Part shown: positions 1 to 9,846 of the stretch, piece after piece
Layout: each line of letters opens with the position of its first letter
How positions within the stretch are numbered: position 1 is the first letter of the stretch
Assembly: GCF_029955155.1 (NCBI RefSeq)
Contig: NZ_JAPNOZ010000011.1
Span: forward strand, 434,001-498,000
Origin: Psychrobacillus sp. NEAU-3TGS
Lineage (GTDB): Bacteria > Bacillota > Bacilli > Bacillales_A > Planococcaceae
Reading direction: 5' to 3'
Length of the DNA: 64,000 bases
Made by a program: the position numbers and the translations under genes
Notes under the pieces: model-generated
Databases searched by the model: none
The model's input: only the letters and a program-made list of their open reading frames with translations
Told to the model about the DNA's origin: nothing

Positions 1-215
1 AATGATAAAAAGCTTTGAACGTATTTTCATTTGTTTTTCCCCTTTGATAAAATTATAAGCAATACATGGTAGTCCTTCTATTGCATCAAAATCTCAACAA
101 TTGTATGTATTTTTCGACTACAAGTAATTTATCGACAAAAAAATATAATCTTTAATACCTAACTCATAGTAAATGTAACCTATACAATTTTCCAGTTGAT
201 TTACAAATTTCAAAC

Positions 216-256
216 AAAAGAGATCATCCCTATTTAAAGGAAATGATCTCTTTTTT
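216..256. terminator. bidirectional intrinsic terminator
   Basis: An 8-bp perfect stem (GAGATCAT at 220-227 with ATGATCTC at 243-250) is flanked by A-rich sequence on the left and T6 on the right. It lies just beyond the stop of the dioxygenase gene on the minus strand. The sequence from 1 to 215 shows no gene. Confidence 0.8.
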
Positions 257-261
257 CACTC

Positions 262-1239
262 TTATTCTTTTACAAAATCAATTGTACTTCTTACCGTATC
301 GATTGGACGAACTAAGCTTTCTATTTGTGCACGCTTTGGTTCTAAAAACGGTGGTAACGATAACTTTTCTCCAAGCGTTTCATAAGGTTCATCTCCCATA
401 AACCCTGGACCATCTGTTGCAAATTCAAACAAAATGCCATTTGCAACTCTTGCATATAAACTTTGGAAGAAGAAACGATCCACAAAACCAGATGTTTGGA
501 ATCCAAAGCTCTCCATTCGATTCGTCCATTCATCTAAAACTGAACGATCTTCTACACGGAATGCTGCATGATGGACTGTTCCAAAACCTTGTCTACCAGG
601 AGGGAGAATAATATTTTTCTCCACAATTACTTGAGCACCGTTTCCTCCTTCTCCAACTTCAAATAAATGCAAAGATCCTTCCTGTGCAATTTCTTTAAAT
701 AGCATTACTTTTTCTAACACTTCTTTCATATAATCGAACTCAGCAATTCGAATATGAATCGGTCCTAGTCCTGTAATAGCATACTCTAAAGGAATTGGTC
801 CCTTTTGCCATGGTGTTCCAGATGCAATTCCTTCATTATTTTCATCTGACACTAATTGATATTGTTGGTCATCAAAGTCTACAAAAGAAAGAACCTTTAC
901 ACCGAATTGTTCTTGAATTCCAGTATGCTTCACTTCTAACCGATCAAAACGCTTTACCCAGTAGTCTAGGGCAGCATCACTTGGCACGCGGAAACCTGTT
1001 TTATATATTTCATTTGTTCCATGAGTTCCTTTTGGGATACCTGGGAAATCGAAAAATGTCATATCTGTTCCTGCTCCACCTACATCATCGGCAAAAAACA
1101 GGTGGTATGTTTGAATATCATCTTGATTTACTGTTTTTTTAACTAAACGCATACCTAATGTATATGTGAAAAATTTATAGTTTTCTTCTGCACTACTTGT
1201 AATTGCAGTTACATGGTGCATACCTTTTAAATGATTCAT
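262..1239 (-). CDS. ring-cleaving dioxygenase, glyoxalase/VOC superfamily (MhqA/MhqO type)
   Basis: A 325-residue protein of two tandem VOC modules. The N-terminal module opens with KGMHHVTAI, which carries the metal-ligand His of this family; the second contains GTVHHAAFRV. Bacillus relatives are thiol-dependent hydroquinone/catechol ring-cleaving dioxygenases made under quinone stress; that role is inferred here from family. The longest frame starts at 1254, but GGAGGA lies inside it 7 nt before ATG 1239 (MNHLKG), so 1239 is the likely start. It is a single-gene unit with terminators on both sides. The exact substrate cannot be read from sequence. Confidence 0.85.
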   Translation of the reverse strand: MNHLKGMHHVTAITSSAEENYKFFTYTLGMRLVKKTVNQDDIQTYHLFFADDVGGAGTDMTFFDFPGIPKGTHGTNEIYKTGFRVPSDAALDYWVKRFDRLEVKHTGIQEQFGVKVLSFVDFDDQQYQLVSDENNEGIASGTPWQKGPIPLEYAITGLGPIHIRIAEFDYMKEVLEKVMLFKEIAQEGSLHLFEVGEGGNGAQVIVEKNIILPPGRQGFGTVHHAAFRVEDRSVLDEWTNRMESFGFQTSGFVDRFFFQSLYARVANGILFEFATDGPGFMGDEPYETLGEKLSLPPFLEPKRAQIESLVRPIDTVRSTIDFVKE

Positions 1240-1329
1240 ATTAAATTCCTCCATTTTATATTACCTTTAATTAAAACTTCTCTAATTCGAAGTAATTTTA
1301 ACATGATAAAAAATCCATGTCAAACAAAT

Positions 1330-1370
1330 AGAAACTGTCCTCAAAACTTTAAAGCATTGGGACAGTTTCT
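1330..1370 (-). terminator. intrinsic terminator after the ornithine cyclodeaminase-like gene
   Basis: A perfect 11-bp stem (AGAAACTGTCC at 1330-1340, GGACAGTTTCT at 1360-1370) is followed on the minus strand by a T-rich stretch. Confidence 0.8.
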
Positions 1371-1401
1371 AATGTTATTATGGTCATATTTATTAGAAAC
1401 A

Positions 1402-2385
1402 TTACACGTCTATTTCTGTTCCTATTTGTTGTTCTTTTGCTTTTGCATATACACCTTTTGCAACTGCCAAATCAAAATAAGCAGCTCCTACTGATTTGAA
1501 AAAGGTGATTTCTTCCTTATTCTCTCTACCTTTTATAGCACCAACGACAAGCTGACTAATTTCTCCATAGACTTGTTCAAAAGACCATTTACCTCGTTCT
1601 TCTGCATCTATAAGCTCTCCTGCTTCCTCTTTAACACCCGCTAAGTCATCCACAACAATTTTAGCTGCACGAGTTATTGTTGTGAGATCCACTTCATGCA
1701 TATGCGGTAAATAGGAGCCAACACCATTCACATGGGCGCCAGCTTTCAAATCATCTCCATCAAAAACAGGTTCAATGGCACGAGTCGCACAGTTAATAAT
1801 ATCGGCTTGGCGAACAGCAGCTGCTACATCTTCTATTACCTCATAGGCTGTTTGCACTCCAAACGCTTTGAGTTTTTCGCCAAATGCTTTTGCTTTTTCT
1901 AAGTTTCGGTTCACGAGTAGAATGCGTTCGATTGGACGGACAGCAAGTACACCAAGCACCTGTTCAAATGCCATCGCACCTGTACCAATTACTGCCAGCA
2001 CTTTTGCATCTTTTTTCGCTAAATAATTTGTTGCTATTCCACTTAATGCCCCTGTCCGAAGTCTTGTTAAATAAGAGGCATTTAACATAGCTAAATGTTC
2101 TCCATTGGAAGCATCTGAGAGTAAAATGACCCCTTGGGTTGTCGCTTTTCCGTTCGCCGGATTATGCGGAAAAATAGTAACAACCTTTACCGCCGCTACT
2201 TCTCCTACTAAGTCAGCACTTGGCATATATAACGCCGAGGCTTCATATGGCGGAAATTCGATTACTGTACGATGAGGGCTTGCAATCTTTTTGGCTTCCT
2301 TCCCTTTTAATACTTCCGTAACATCTTGAATGGCATCTTTCATAAGATATGTATTGATAATTTGTTGTTCATTTACTATTAACAT
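1402..2385 (-). CDS. ornithine cyclodeaminase / mu-crystallin family dehydrogenase
   Basis: 327 residues with the family layout: an N-terminal half containing the active-site Lys region VKVVTIFP (about residue 67), then a Rossmann segment with GTGAMAFEQ (about residue 136) for NAD(P). The family covers ornithine cyclodeaminase, alanine dehydrogenase-like and imino-acid reductases, so the substrate stays open. Start ATG has GGAGG 7 nt upstream. The gene lies downstream of an MHS-type transporter on the same strand, but a strong terminator separates them. A link to amino-acid or imino-acid uptake is suggestive only. Confidence 0.85.
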   Translation of the reverse strand: MLIVNEQQIINTYLMKDAIQDVTEVLKGKEAKKIASPHRTVIEFPPYEASALYMPSADLVGEVAAVKVVTIFPHNPANGKATTQGVILLSDASNGEHLAMLNASYLTRLRTGALSGIATNYLAKKDAKVLAVIGTGAMAFEQVLGVLAVRPIERILLVNRNLEKAKAFGEKLKAFGVQTAYEVIEDVAAAVRQADIINCATRAIEPVFDGDDLKAGAHVNGVGSYLPHMHEVDLTTITRAAKIVVDDLAGVKEEAGELIDAEERGKWSFEQVYGEISQLVVGAIKGRENKEEITFFKSVGAAYFDLAVAKGVYAKAKEQQIGTEIDV

Positions 2386-2403
2386 GCAAAAACCTCCATT
2401 AAT

Positions 2404-2442
2404 AAAAAAACTCGTCTTTCATTAACACGAGCGAAAGACGAG
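2404..2442 (-). terminator. intrinsic terminator after the MHS transporter
   Basis: A perfect 10-bp stem (CTCGTCTTTC at 2411-2420, GAAAGACGAG at 2433-2442) is followed on the minus strand by T7. Confidence 0.9.
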
Positions 2443-2464
2443 ATATTTTCTATTATCGCTTTAT

Positions 2465-3811
2465 TTATTGTGCTTTGCCCAATGTATTGGAAACCTTAGA
2501 CTGTTCTTTTGTGCTTTCTGTATCTACTTTGCTAATGTCATCTAAATGCTCTTGACTACGATCTTTTACTGCCCATATTGCTAACAAAGAAATAACAGCA
2601 GTGAATATAATGTAGCAGGCAACTGGAATATATGAATCATTAAACTTCAACAGTAAACTTGCCGCAACGAGCGGTGCAGTACCACCAGCCACCGCTGCAC
2701 CAATTTGGTACCCAAGCGTAATTCCTGTATATCGCACTTTTGCATCAAAAATCTCGGAAAACATCGTCCCTAATACTGCAGTAATCGGTGACCAAATGAT
2801 ACCTAATCCAATAATCGTCGCAATAACTAATAGTGCAACTGATTGCTGATGTAACATCCAGAAGTATGGGAAAGCAAATACAATCATTCCAATAGTTCCA
2901 GCGACGTATAGCTTTTTACGGCCTATTTTATCAGAAAGACTTCCCATAATCGGTATTAAAATCGTAGTAACTATTGTAGCTATCATAACGGAATTTAACA
3001 CGGCTGTTCTTGAGAAACCTAGATTTGTTGTCCCGTAAGATACAACAAACGTACCGAATATATAGAATGGTGCTGTTTCTACTACTTTTGCACCGATTGC
3101 GATTAGTACTTCGCGCCAATGATACTTTAACGTATCTACTATTGGCAGTTTAGGAATTTCTCCTGATTGTTGTACCTTTTTGAAGGATGGTGTTTCGTCA
3201 ATTCCTTTACGAATCCATAACCCAAAAACAACTAATAATGCACTAAAGATGAATGGAATACGCCAACCCCAAGTCATAAATGAACCTTCAGGCAGCAAGG
3301 TCATGATCGATAATGCAACAGTCCCTAGAACCATCCCTATAGTTACACCCATTTGAGGAATAGCGCCATATAATCCGCGTTTTTCTTTCGGCGCATACTC
3401 TACTGCAAGAAGTAAAGCTCCTCCCCATTCTCCTCCAATACCTAAGCCTTGAACGAGACGTAGCGTTATTAAAAGAATTGGAGCCCAAACACCTATCGCT
3501 TGATATGTAGGAAGTAATCCCATCCCAAATGTTGCAATCCCCATTAGACTTAACGTAAGAACAAGCGTCTTCTTCCGTCCAATTCTGTCGCCAATATGAC
3601 TGAAGATAACTCCTCCGAATGGACGTATAAAGAAAGCCAGTGCAAATGATGCATAAGCAAGAATAGTTCCAACCGATGGATCTTCCGTAACAAAGAATAA
3701 TTGGTTAAATACAAGGGCTGCTACCGTTCCATACAAAAAGTAATCAAACCATTCAATCGAACTTCCTACTAAACTAGCAATCCACACTTTCCTCATTTGT
3801 TTTGAATCCAT
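2465..3811 (-). CDS. MFS transporter, metabolite:H+ symporter (MHS) family
   Basis: 448 residues with about 12 hydrophobic segments. The signature SSIEWFDYFLYG at the N terminus and GDRIGRKKTL in the first cytoplasmic loop are characteristic of MHS symporters (shikimate, proline/betaine, citrate and related organic acids). The second-half loop repeats the pattern as SDKIGRKKLY. The C-terminal tail of about 35 residues is charged. Start ATG has GGGGAG 7 nt upstream. It is divergently arranged with an XRE-cupin regulator, the usual geometry for a local regulator and its target. The substrate is not identifiable. Confidence 0.88.
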   Translation of the reverse strand: MDSKQMRKVWIASLVGSSIEWFDYFLYGTVAALVFNQLFFVTEDPSVGTILAYASFALAFFIRPFGGVIFSHIGDRIGRKKTLVLTLSLMGIATFGMGLLPTYQAIGVWAPILLITLRLVQGLGIGGEWGGALLLAVEYAPKEKRGLYGAIPQMGVTIGMVLGTVALSIMTLLPEGSFMTWGWRIPFIFSALLVVFGLWIRKGIDETPSFKKVQQSGEIPKLPIVDTLKYHWREVLIAIGAKVVETAPFYIFGTFVVSYGTTNLGFSRTAVLNSVMIATIVTTILIPIMGSLSDKIGRKKLYVAGTIGMIVFAFPYFWMLHQQSVALLVIATIIGLGIIWSPITAVLGTMFSEIFDAKVRYTGITLGYQIGAAVAGGTAPLVAASLLLKFNDSYIPVACYIIFTAVISLLAIWAVKDRSQEHLDDISKVDTESTKEQSKVSNTLGKAQ

Positions 3812-3910
3812 TTTAACTCTCCCCTTTATTAAAATTGAAGTGACACTTTAATTCTCCCATTTTCATTGTAAGTAGTTTGAAATTTTCTGTCAATATACGT
3901 TACAAATTAT

Positions 3911-3940
3911 TTGCAATGGGCGTTCCGTAAAAAGTAATGT
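3911..3940 (+). promoter_or_regulatory. possible promoter of the XRE-cupin regulator
   Basis: TTGCAA at 3911-3916 and TAATGT at 3935-3940 with an 18-nt spacer, 38 nt before the chosen start codon. The -10 element is only a fair match. Confidence 0.35.
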
Positions 3941-3978
3941 ATGATTTACTTAAGAGTATTATAAAAGGGGTATTAAAT

Positions 3979-4491
3979 ATGTCTTCACATTCAATAGGAC
4001 AGATATTAAAACAATTACGAAAAGAACGGAAGCTTACTTTAAAAAGTCTAGCAGAACTCACGGGTGTCTCAATTAGCTTCTTATCCCAAGTAGAGCGCGG
4101 TAAATCGAGCGTCACCTTAGAATCCTTGAAAAAGATTGCAGATGCATTACAAGTAAATCCTACTATATTTTTTACCGATCATTCACAGACAGATGATTTA
4201 AATTCCATCAGACAGCAATTTTTTTACCAAGATTTATCGAATGGGATTCTTGATGCTTCCTATTTACCTATCTTAGTCACACTGCAGCCAGGGGAAAATG
4301 AAGGAAATGCCTTTGCTCATAGTGGCCATGAATTTTTATATGTTATTGAAGGTACTCTAACTGTAGTAGTAGACGAGAAAAAAGAAGAATTAGGGGAGCA
4401 ACAATCTACCATGTTTGATGCAAACAAAACGCACTATTGGTATAACTTAACGAATAAACCGGTACGATTTTTAGTCGTATCCTCGAAGTAA
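3979..4491 (+). CDS. XRE-family transcriptional regulator with C-terminal cupin domain
   Basis: 170 residues from ATG 3979, chosen because GGGG sits 8 nt upstream; the longer frame from 3937 has no ribosome site. Residues about 8-62 form a Cro/C1-type HTH (ILKQLRKERKLTLKSLAE, then SISFLSQVERGK). Residues about 100-165 form a cupin_2 barrel (HSGHEFLYVIEGTL). Regulators of this architecture sense small metabolites and commonly control a neighbouring transporter or amine/amino-acid catabolic gene. Divergent placement to the MHS transporter makes that the best candidate target (inference). Confidence 0.88.
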   Translation: MSSHSIGQILKQLRKERKLTLKSLAELTGVSISFLSQVERGKSSVTLESLKKIADALQVNPTIFFTDHSQTDDLNSIRQQFFYQDLSNGILDASYLPILVTLQPGENEGNAFAHSGHEFLYVIEGTLTVVVDEKKEELGEQQSTMFDANKTHYWYNLTNKPVRFLVVSSK

Positions 4492-4502
4492 CATACATGC
4501 AA

Positions 4503-4531
4503 AAGGAGTGAGTACAAGAAACTCACTCCTT
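4503..4531. terminator. terminator hairpin between convergent genes
   Basis: A perfect 11-bp stem (AAGGAGTGAGT at 4503-4513, ACTCACTCCTT at 4521-4531) lies between the convergent XRE-cupin and acyl-CoA ligase genes. T-tracts on either side are short. Confidence 0.65.
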
Positions 4532-4580
4532 CTTAATATTTCAGTTTAACTAAGTTTCTTTACTCTGGGCAGTACACTTT

Positions 4581-6175
4581 TCAATTTACTTTTTTAACCC
4601 CATTCCAGTACATTTCTCGCAATAAGAATTTTTGGAGCTTCCCAGTTGCTGTTTTTGGTAATGTCTCTACGAATTCAAATGATTTTGGAACTTTGAAATG
4701 TGCCATAACGGATCTGCAATAGTCGATCATCTCTTGCTCCGTCACATTCTTTTCTTCACGAAGCACAACAATCGCTTTAGGGACCTCTCCCCATTTTTCA
4801 TCTGGTACAGCATAACAGCTGTCTCTAAAACATCCGGATGCTTATATAATACCCCTTCAATTTCCGTAGATGAGATATTCTCCCCACCAGAAATAATCAT
4901 GTCCTTTATACGATCTTGAATTTCGATATACCCATCTGGATGTGTTACTGCCAAATCACCCGTATGGAACCAACCGTCTACGATAGCTTCTGCTGTTTTT
5001 TCCGGATCTTTGTAATAGCCTTCCATGACGACATTCCCACGCGTGATTATTTCACCAATTTCCTTCCCATTCCAAGCAACTTCTTTTCCATCTTCCTGAC
5101 TGACCACTTTTGTTTCCCCATTAAATGCTAGTTCAATACCTTGTCTAGCTTTTATCGTTGCTTGTTCATCCGGTGATTTATCATCGAATTCTTTTTTCCA
5201 TTCGCTATATAGAATGAATGGAGATGTTTCGGTCAGTCCATAAACATGCATCATATTTAGTCCAAGAATCTCTTGCGCTTTCCCTATAAGTGCTGCCGCT
5301 GGTGGCGCTCCTGCAGTGCCCATTCGAGGATTTGTTGTAATCTTCACTTCTTTTGCTTTTGGTTCATTCACTAGCATATTTACAACGGTAGGTGCACCAC
5401 ATAATAAGCTTATTTTATGTTTTTCAAATAAATCCAAAATAAGCGGTGGATCTACCTTACGTAAGCACACATGTGTTGCTCCAGTGGCGGTAATTGCCCA
5501 CACCCCACCCCAACCATTCGCATGGAACATCGGCAATGTATGAAGATACACATCATCATGCTTTACACTTAGATGATACATAAAGTTCGCTGCATTTAAA
5601 TAATTACCTCGATGTGTTAGCATAACCCCTTTTGGTTTGGAAGTCGTACCACTTGTATAATTTAAAGTGAGCAATTGATTTTCATCTATATCCACTTTAG
5701 GAAGTGAAGCATCTCCAAAGTCCTGATTGATAAATTCTTCATAATAAATACCTTCCAATAAATTCGTATACCCTTCCACTGCAACGACTATTATTTGTTC
5801 TAATGACAAGCTATGGCGGATTCCTTCTATTAAATGACTATATTCTTCATCCACAATGAGTATTTTAGAATCACTATGTTTGATAATGTATTCTAAGTCT
5901 TCTGCATTTAATCGATAATTTAAAGGGACATGTACAGCGCCGAGCTGACAAATCCCATAAAAACTTTCTAACATATAATGGGTATTTGGCAACATGACTG
6001 CAATATGATCTCCTTTTTGAACTCCAGCCTTTGCTAAAGCAATAGATAGTCTATCCGTCCGTTCCCCAAACTCTTCATATGTAAACTTTTTCTCTCCATC
6101 GATTACCGCAGTTTTTTTCGGATAATATTTGATTGCTCTTCTTTTCCAATCTAATGGTGTTAATGCAGCAAACAT
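4581..6175 (-). pseudogene. acyl-CoA synthetase (AMP-forming), interrupted by a one-base frameshift
   Basis: An ANL-superfamily ligase of 531 residues if repaired. The P-loop is YTSGTTSKPKGVML, the A5-type segment is YGLTETSP, and the adenylate-binding segment is GWFHTGDLAV. The C-terminal catalytic Lys segment LPKTATGKLQKF is in another frame. At about 4811-4818 the reading frame shifts: GTTATGCTG where GTTATTGCTG would read through as AVIAVPDEKWGEVPKAIVVL. One missing base accounts for it, and the remainder is clean coding sequence. Start ATG 6175 has GAGGAG 9 nt upstream; the TTG at 6184 touches that site. It follows the CoA-transferase gene in the same operon. Confidence 0.85.
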
Positions 6176-6192
6176 TCCAACCAACTCCTCTT

Positions 6193-7401
6193 TTAGAATG
6201 AAATTTCTTTTTGTACGATTGATCCAAAGATCCCTTTTTGCTTAAGTGTGTCTATCGTATCTTTGTTATGACCCATTTCCTTTAAAATTTCTTCCGTGTC
6301 ATTTCCTGTGTTCCCCCCTGCAAAACGGTAGTTTGCTTGTTGCGTGGAAAATTTAATAGGAAAAGCAATTTGACTCTGCGTACCTCCTTCTTTCTTCGGT
6401 ACAGCAACTATCATTTCTCTTGCTTTTATTTGTGGATGATTAACAGCTTCCGAGAAACTCAATACTGGTTCAATGCACCCATCAAAGCCCTCTTCTAGAA
6501 TACTTACCCATTCATATAAAGTTTTTTTCTTAATAGCTTTTACTAGAATTTCTTTAAAAGCCTGCTGTTCTTCTTTACGTATACTACTGCTTAATTTTAT
6601 TAAACTAGGGTCGCCGATTAACTCACACAGCATCGCTTGAAATGGTGGCTCTAAACTACCAATAGAAAGATAACGTTTATCTTTCGTTTCATAGTAATCA
6701 TAGAAAGAGCCTCCATTTAATAATAAGGATTCAGGCTCCGGCTCTTCCTTACCTACTAGATATCCAGGGCCATACATTGCATTCAGTGAAAAAGATACAT
6801 CTGTAATGCTTATATCAATCCGCTGACCTTCTCCAGTTTTTTCACGGTGATAGACAGCCGCTAAAATCCCTATTACAGCAGGCATGGAACCTCCTGCAAT
6901 GTCTGCTACCTGCACTCCTGCTGGTACAGGAAGCTGATCTTTTCTAAAGGAATAACTCGAAAGACCAGCCAATGATAAATAGTTAATGTCATGTCCTGCA
7001 CGATTACGTAGAGGACCAGTTTGTCCGTATCCAGTAATGGAGCAAAAAATAATTTTAGGATTGGTTTCTTTTAACTTTTCATACCCTATTCCCAATTTGT
7101 CCATTACTCCTGGACGAAATTGTTCGATAATAATATCGTATTCTTGTATCAGTTGATAGATGATTTCTTTCGCTTCACTCTGTTTTAGATCCAATGCTAA
7201 AGAACGTTTAGAACGATTTAAATGTCCAAAAGTAGCGGATACTTCCCCATCGATTGGACCCAAATATTTTACTAAGTCCTCTCTATTTGGGGCCTCAACT
7301 TTCAACACTTCTGCTCCCATATCTGCTAACATCATAGTGGCAAATGGTCCAGGCAATAAGGTCGAAAAGTCTAAAACTTTCAACCCATTTAAGATTCCCA
7401 A
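6193..7401 (-). CDS. CaiB/BaiF family (class III) CoA-transferase
   Basis: 402 residues. The N terminus GLKVLDFSTLLPGPFATMML followed by DMGAEVLKVEAP is the family signature, and the conserved Asp region lies in SLAGLSSYSF/VQVADIAGG. Class III enzymes move CoA between carboxylic acids (formyl-, carnitinyl-, bile-acid-CoA and others). The best start is TTG 7401, with GGAGG 9 nt upstream; a TTG at 7419 overlaps the ribosome site. It is first gene of a two-gene operon with the acyl-CoA ligase 17 nt downstream, suggesting activation of an unidentified carboxylate. Confidence 0.87.
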   Translation of the reverse strand: MGILNGLKVLDFSTLLPGPFATMMLADMGAEVLKVEAPNREDLVKYLGPIDGEVSATFGHLNRSKRSLALDLKQSEAKEIIYQLIQEYDIIIEQFRPGVMDKLGIGYEKLKETNPKIIFCSITGYGQTGPLRNRAGHDINYLSLAGLSSYSFRKDQLPVPAGVQVADIAGGSMPAVIGILAAVYHREKTGEGQRIDISITDVSFSLNAMYGPGYLVGKEEPEPESLLLNGGSFYDYYETKDKRYLSIGSLEPPFQAMLCELIGDPSLIKLSSSIRKEEQQAFKEILVKAIKKKTLYEWVSILEEGFDGCIEPVLSFSEAVNHPQIKAREMIVAVPKKEGGTQSQIAFPIKFSTQQANYRFAGGNTGNDTEEILKEMGHNKDTIDTLKQKGIFGSIVQKEISF

Positions 7402-7581
7402 GTACTCACACCTCCGCAATGTTTAATTTTTAGAAATTTACAAATTTTCTTTCTATTATTATATTGTAGTGATTATTGTATCCGTTTTCAATAGTCGTTG
7501 TATTAAAATTCTCTGATTGTTTTCTTTCTCTTATTTTCGGGAATATATATGTGGAAATGATGCAAGTAGGAGGAAACAAAG

Positions 7582-9018
7582 ATGGTTAAAAAGCAAAAGA
7601 AGGGGATATTTATCGGATTTCTTTGTCTGTTCGCTCTTATCTATATAGCGGTTATTTTATGGCATACGTATAAACCTCTGCCAGAAGGGGTTTCCTTCGA
7701 AGGGAATATACATAAAACGAATCATGTAGAATTTATAACAGACCTTACCTATGCACAAGATCGGGAAGGAACTGGAATGATACATGAAAATCATATTTTT
7801 GAGGAAGTAAATACAATGATTAACGAGGCAAAAGAATTTGTCGTCGTCGATTTTTTCTTGTTTGATGGTTATTATGATGAAGATGAAGACTTCCCCAAAA
7901 TTGCAGACAACTTATCTACTACCCTCGCGAATAAGAAAGAAGAGAATCCTAATATGCCAGTAGTATTCATTACTGATCCGCTCAATCGTGGTTACGGATC
8001 TTATGAAAATGAATGGTTCAAAAAAATGAGAGATGCTGGTGTAGAAATAGTATATACCGACTTGGATCCATTGCGAGACTCCACTCCAATTTACTCAGGC
8101 ATTTATCGAATATTTTTTCAGTGGTTTGATATTGGCGGAAAGGGCTGGATAGCAAACGCGATGGCAAGTGATGCACCTAAAATGACAATTGCTTCGTATA
8201 TGACATTACTGAATGTGAAGGCAAATCATCGAAAAGCAGTCATAACAGAAAAGGAAGCAATGGTGACGTCTTCCAATCCACATGATGCGAGCGGCTTTCA
8301 TGGAAATATTGCATTAACAGTAGATGGTCCTATCATTAATGATATTTTAAAGTCAGAAGAGGTAGTATCTTTGTTCTCTGGTGGTCCTAAACTTCCGCGC
8401 ATCGAAGCAGAAGAAGTAAAGGGAGAATATGAAGTGCAATATTTAACAGAGAAAAAGATTTTAGATAAGTTACTTGCAGATGTAGCAGTTACCAAAAAAG
8501 GAGACAAAATTTGGCTTGGTATGTTTTTTGTAGCAAAGCGGGATATTGTCAATGCATTAATCGATGCTGCAAACCGCGGAGTAGAAGTAAATCTAATACT
8601 TGATCCAAATGAAAACTCCTTTGGCCAAGAAAAATCAGGTTTACCAAATCGTCCCGTCGTCCAAGAAATGGTGGAAGATACAGATGGAAAAATGAACATC
8701 AGGTGGTATAACACCGTTATCGGCCAATATCACACGAAAGCAATTTGGATTCAAACGAAAGAGCACACAATCATTTCAAACGGGTCTGCTAACTACACAG
8801 AACGCACATTGGACAATTATAATTTAGAAAATAACTTGCGAGTTCTTGCACCAAATGATAGTGAGCTTGTCTTACAAATGGAAGATTATTTCGAACGACT
8901 TTGGAATAATGAAGACGCTATGTATACAGTAGATTTAGAGGAATTTCAGGATGAATTTACTTGGTGGCAACGATGGATATACTCACTACAAAAGCTATTA
9001 AAAATTACAACCTATTAA
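7582..9018 (+). CDS. membrane-anchored phospholipase D-like protein (cardiolipin synthase-like)
   Basis: 478 residues with one N-terminal membrane helix (about residues 9-27), then two PLD half-domains. The first carries NHRKAVITEKEAMVTSSNPH and the second YHTKAIWIQ with SNGSANYTERTLDNYNLENN. Both HxK pairs are present, but the Asp of HKD is replaced by neighbouring acidic residues, as happens in divergent members. Family enzymes act on phosphodiesters at the membrane. It is 478 aa, close to cardiolipin synthases, but it has only one clear TM helix and so may not be a true ClsA. Start ATG has GGAGG. Monocistronic. Confidence 0.8.
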   Translation: MVKKQKKGIFIGFLCLFALIYIAVILWHTYKPLPEGVSFEGNIHKTNHVEFITDLTYAQDREGTGMIHENHIFEEVNTMINEAKEFVVVDFFLFDGYYDEDEDFPKIADNLSTTLANKKEENPNMPVVFITDPLNRGYGSYENEWFKKMRDAGVEIVYTDLDPLRDSTPIYSGIYRIFFQWFDIGGKGWIANAMASDAPKMTIASYMTLLNVKANHRKAVITEKEAMVTSSNPHDASGFHGNIALTVDGPIINDILKSEEVVSLFSGGPKLPRIEAEEVKGEYEVQYLTEKKILDKLLADVAVTKKGDKIWLGMFFVAKRDIVNALIDAANRGVEVNLILDPNENSFGQEKSGLPNRPVVQEMVEDTDGKMNIRWYNTVIGQYHTKAIWIQTKEHTIISNGSANYTERTLDNYNLENNLRVLAPNDSELVLQMEDYFERLWNNEDAMYTVDLEEFQDEFTWWQRWIYSLQKLLKITTY

Positions 9019-9026
9019 AGTAATAA

Positions 9027-9075
9027 CCCCGAATCTAGCATTTATCATTACGCCTAAGATTCGGGGCTTTATTTG
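9027..9075 (+). terminator. intrinsic terminator after the PLD-like gene
   Basis: A GC-rich 10-bp stem (CCCCGAATCT at 9027-9036, AGATTCGGGG at 9057-9066) followed by CTTTATTTG. Confidence 0.85.
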
Positions 9076-9834
9076 TTAGTCCTTCAGAGCAGGAAATAAA
9101 AACTTAATACTATTCGGAAAGTATTGAAGGAAGAAAGAGTCTTCATGCGTACCAAGTGGATTCGTTTCAAACTTTATGCTTTTGTTTGGATCTGAACTCA
9201 CTTCCTGCAAAATATGATAAGCAATCTTATTGTTTGGAACCATACATTTCTGAGCATTAGACTTTTTCATACCTTCTCGTTCTCCAACGTACATATAAAT
9301 ATTCAAATCATCCGCCAACAGAGAGTCTTTCATGAATGGGATAAAATCTTTAAACCAGAGAGAAGCCGAGATTAATATAAAGTTTTTAAATATGTTTTCT
9401 GTCCTATACATTGCGTAAAGAGAGATTAATCCACCTAAAGACACACCACCCAACGCCATATTTCTAGCCTCCGACGAGATGCGAAAATGCTTTTGCACAT
9501 ATGGAACTATCGTTTGATAAATAGATTCCAAATACGCATCTCCTTTACCACCGAATGACCAGTTTCCGAATAGTGCTTCTTGTTCCCAAGGTGTATACTC
9601 ATCATTTCTTTTTTCAGACTCTATTCCAACAAAAACAACCGGCTCCGTCACACCTGCTCTTACATTTTGTTCAATTACATTGATTGACTCTCTAAATAAA
9701 AAGTCTCCATCATGTAAAAAAACAACTGGAAAAATGCGTTCAGCACCTAACTTGTATTCAATAGGCAAGTACATAACTATTCTACGTTCCGTTACTTCTA
9801 ACTCGATAAACTCTCCTTCAACCTTCGAAGTCAC
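9076..9834 (-). CDS. alpha/beta-hydrolase esterase (siderophore esterase-like)
   Basis: 252 residues of the esterase-D/Fes type. The nucleophile elbow is GGVSLGGLIS (G-x-S-x-G) near residue 128, FLHDGDFLF precedes it, and a C-terminal His (GTHEDSFF) probably completes the triad. GTG start with GGAGG 7 nt upstream. It is the last gene of the siderophore-import operon, 12 nt after another esterase. Relatives hydrolyse trilactone or acylated siderophores after uptake to release iron. Role inferred from position and fold. Confidence 0.8.
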   Translation of the reverse strand: MTSKVEGEFIELEVTERRIVMYLPIEYKLGAERIFPVVFLHDGDFLFRESINVIEQNVRAGVTEPVVFVGIESEKRNDEYTPWEQEALFGNWSFGGKGDAYLESIYQTIVPYVQKHFRISSEARNMALGGVSLGGLISLYAMYRTENIFKNFILISASLWFKDFIPFMKDSLLADDLNIYMYVGEREGMKKSNAQKCMVPNNKIAYHILQEVSSDPNKSIKFETNPLGTHEDSFFLQYFPNSIKFLFPALKD

Positions 9835-9846
9835 TAGCCTTCCTCC

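Noticed and set aside
4742-4766. Reading the two halves of the acyl-CoA ligase as separate genes
   Set aside because: The halves are collinear pieces of one ANL enzyme and the second lacks a ribosome site, so a single-base frameshift is the better explanation.
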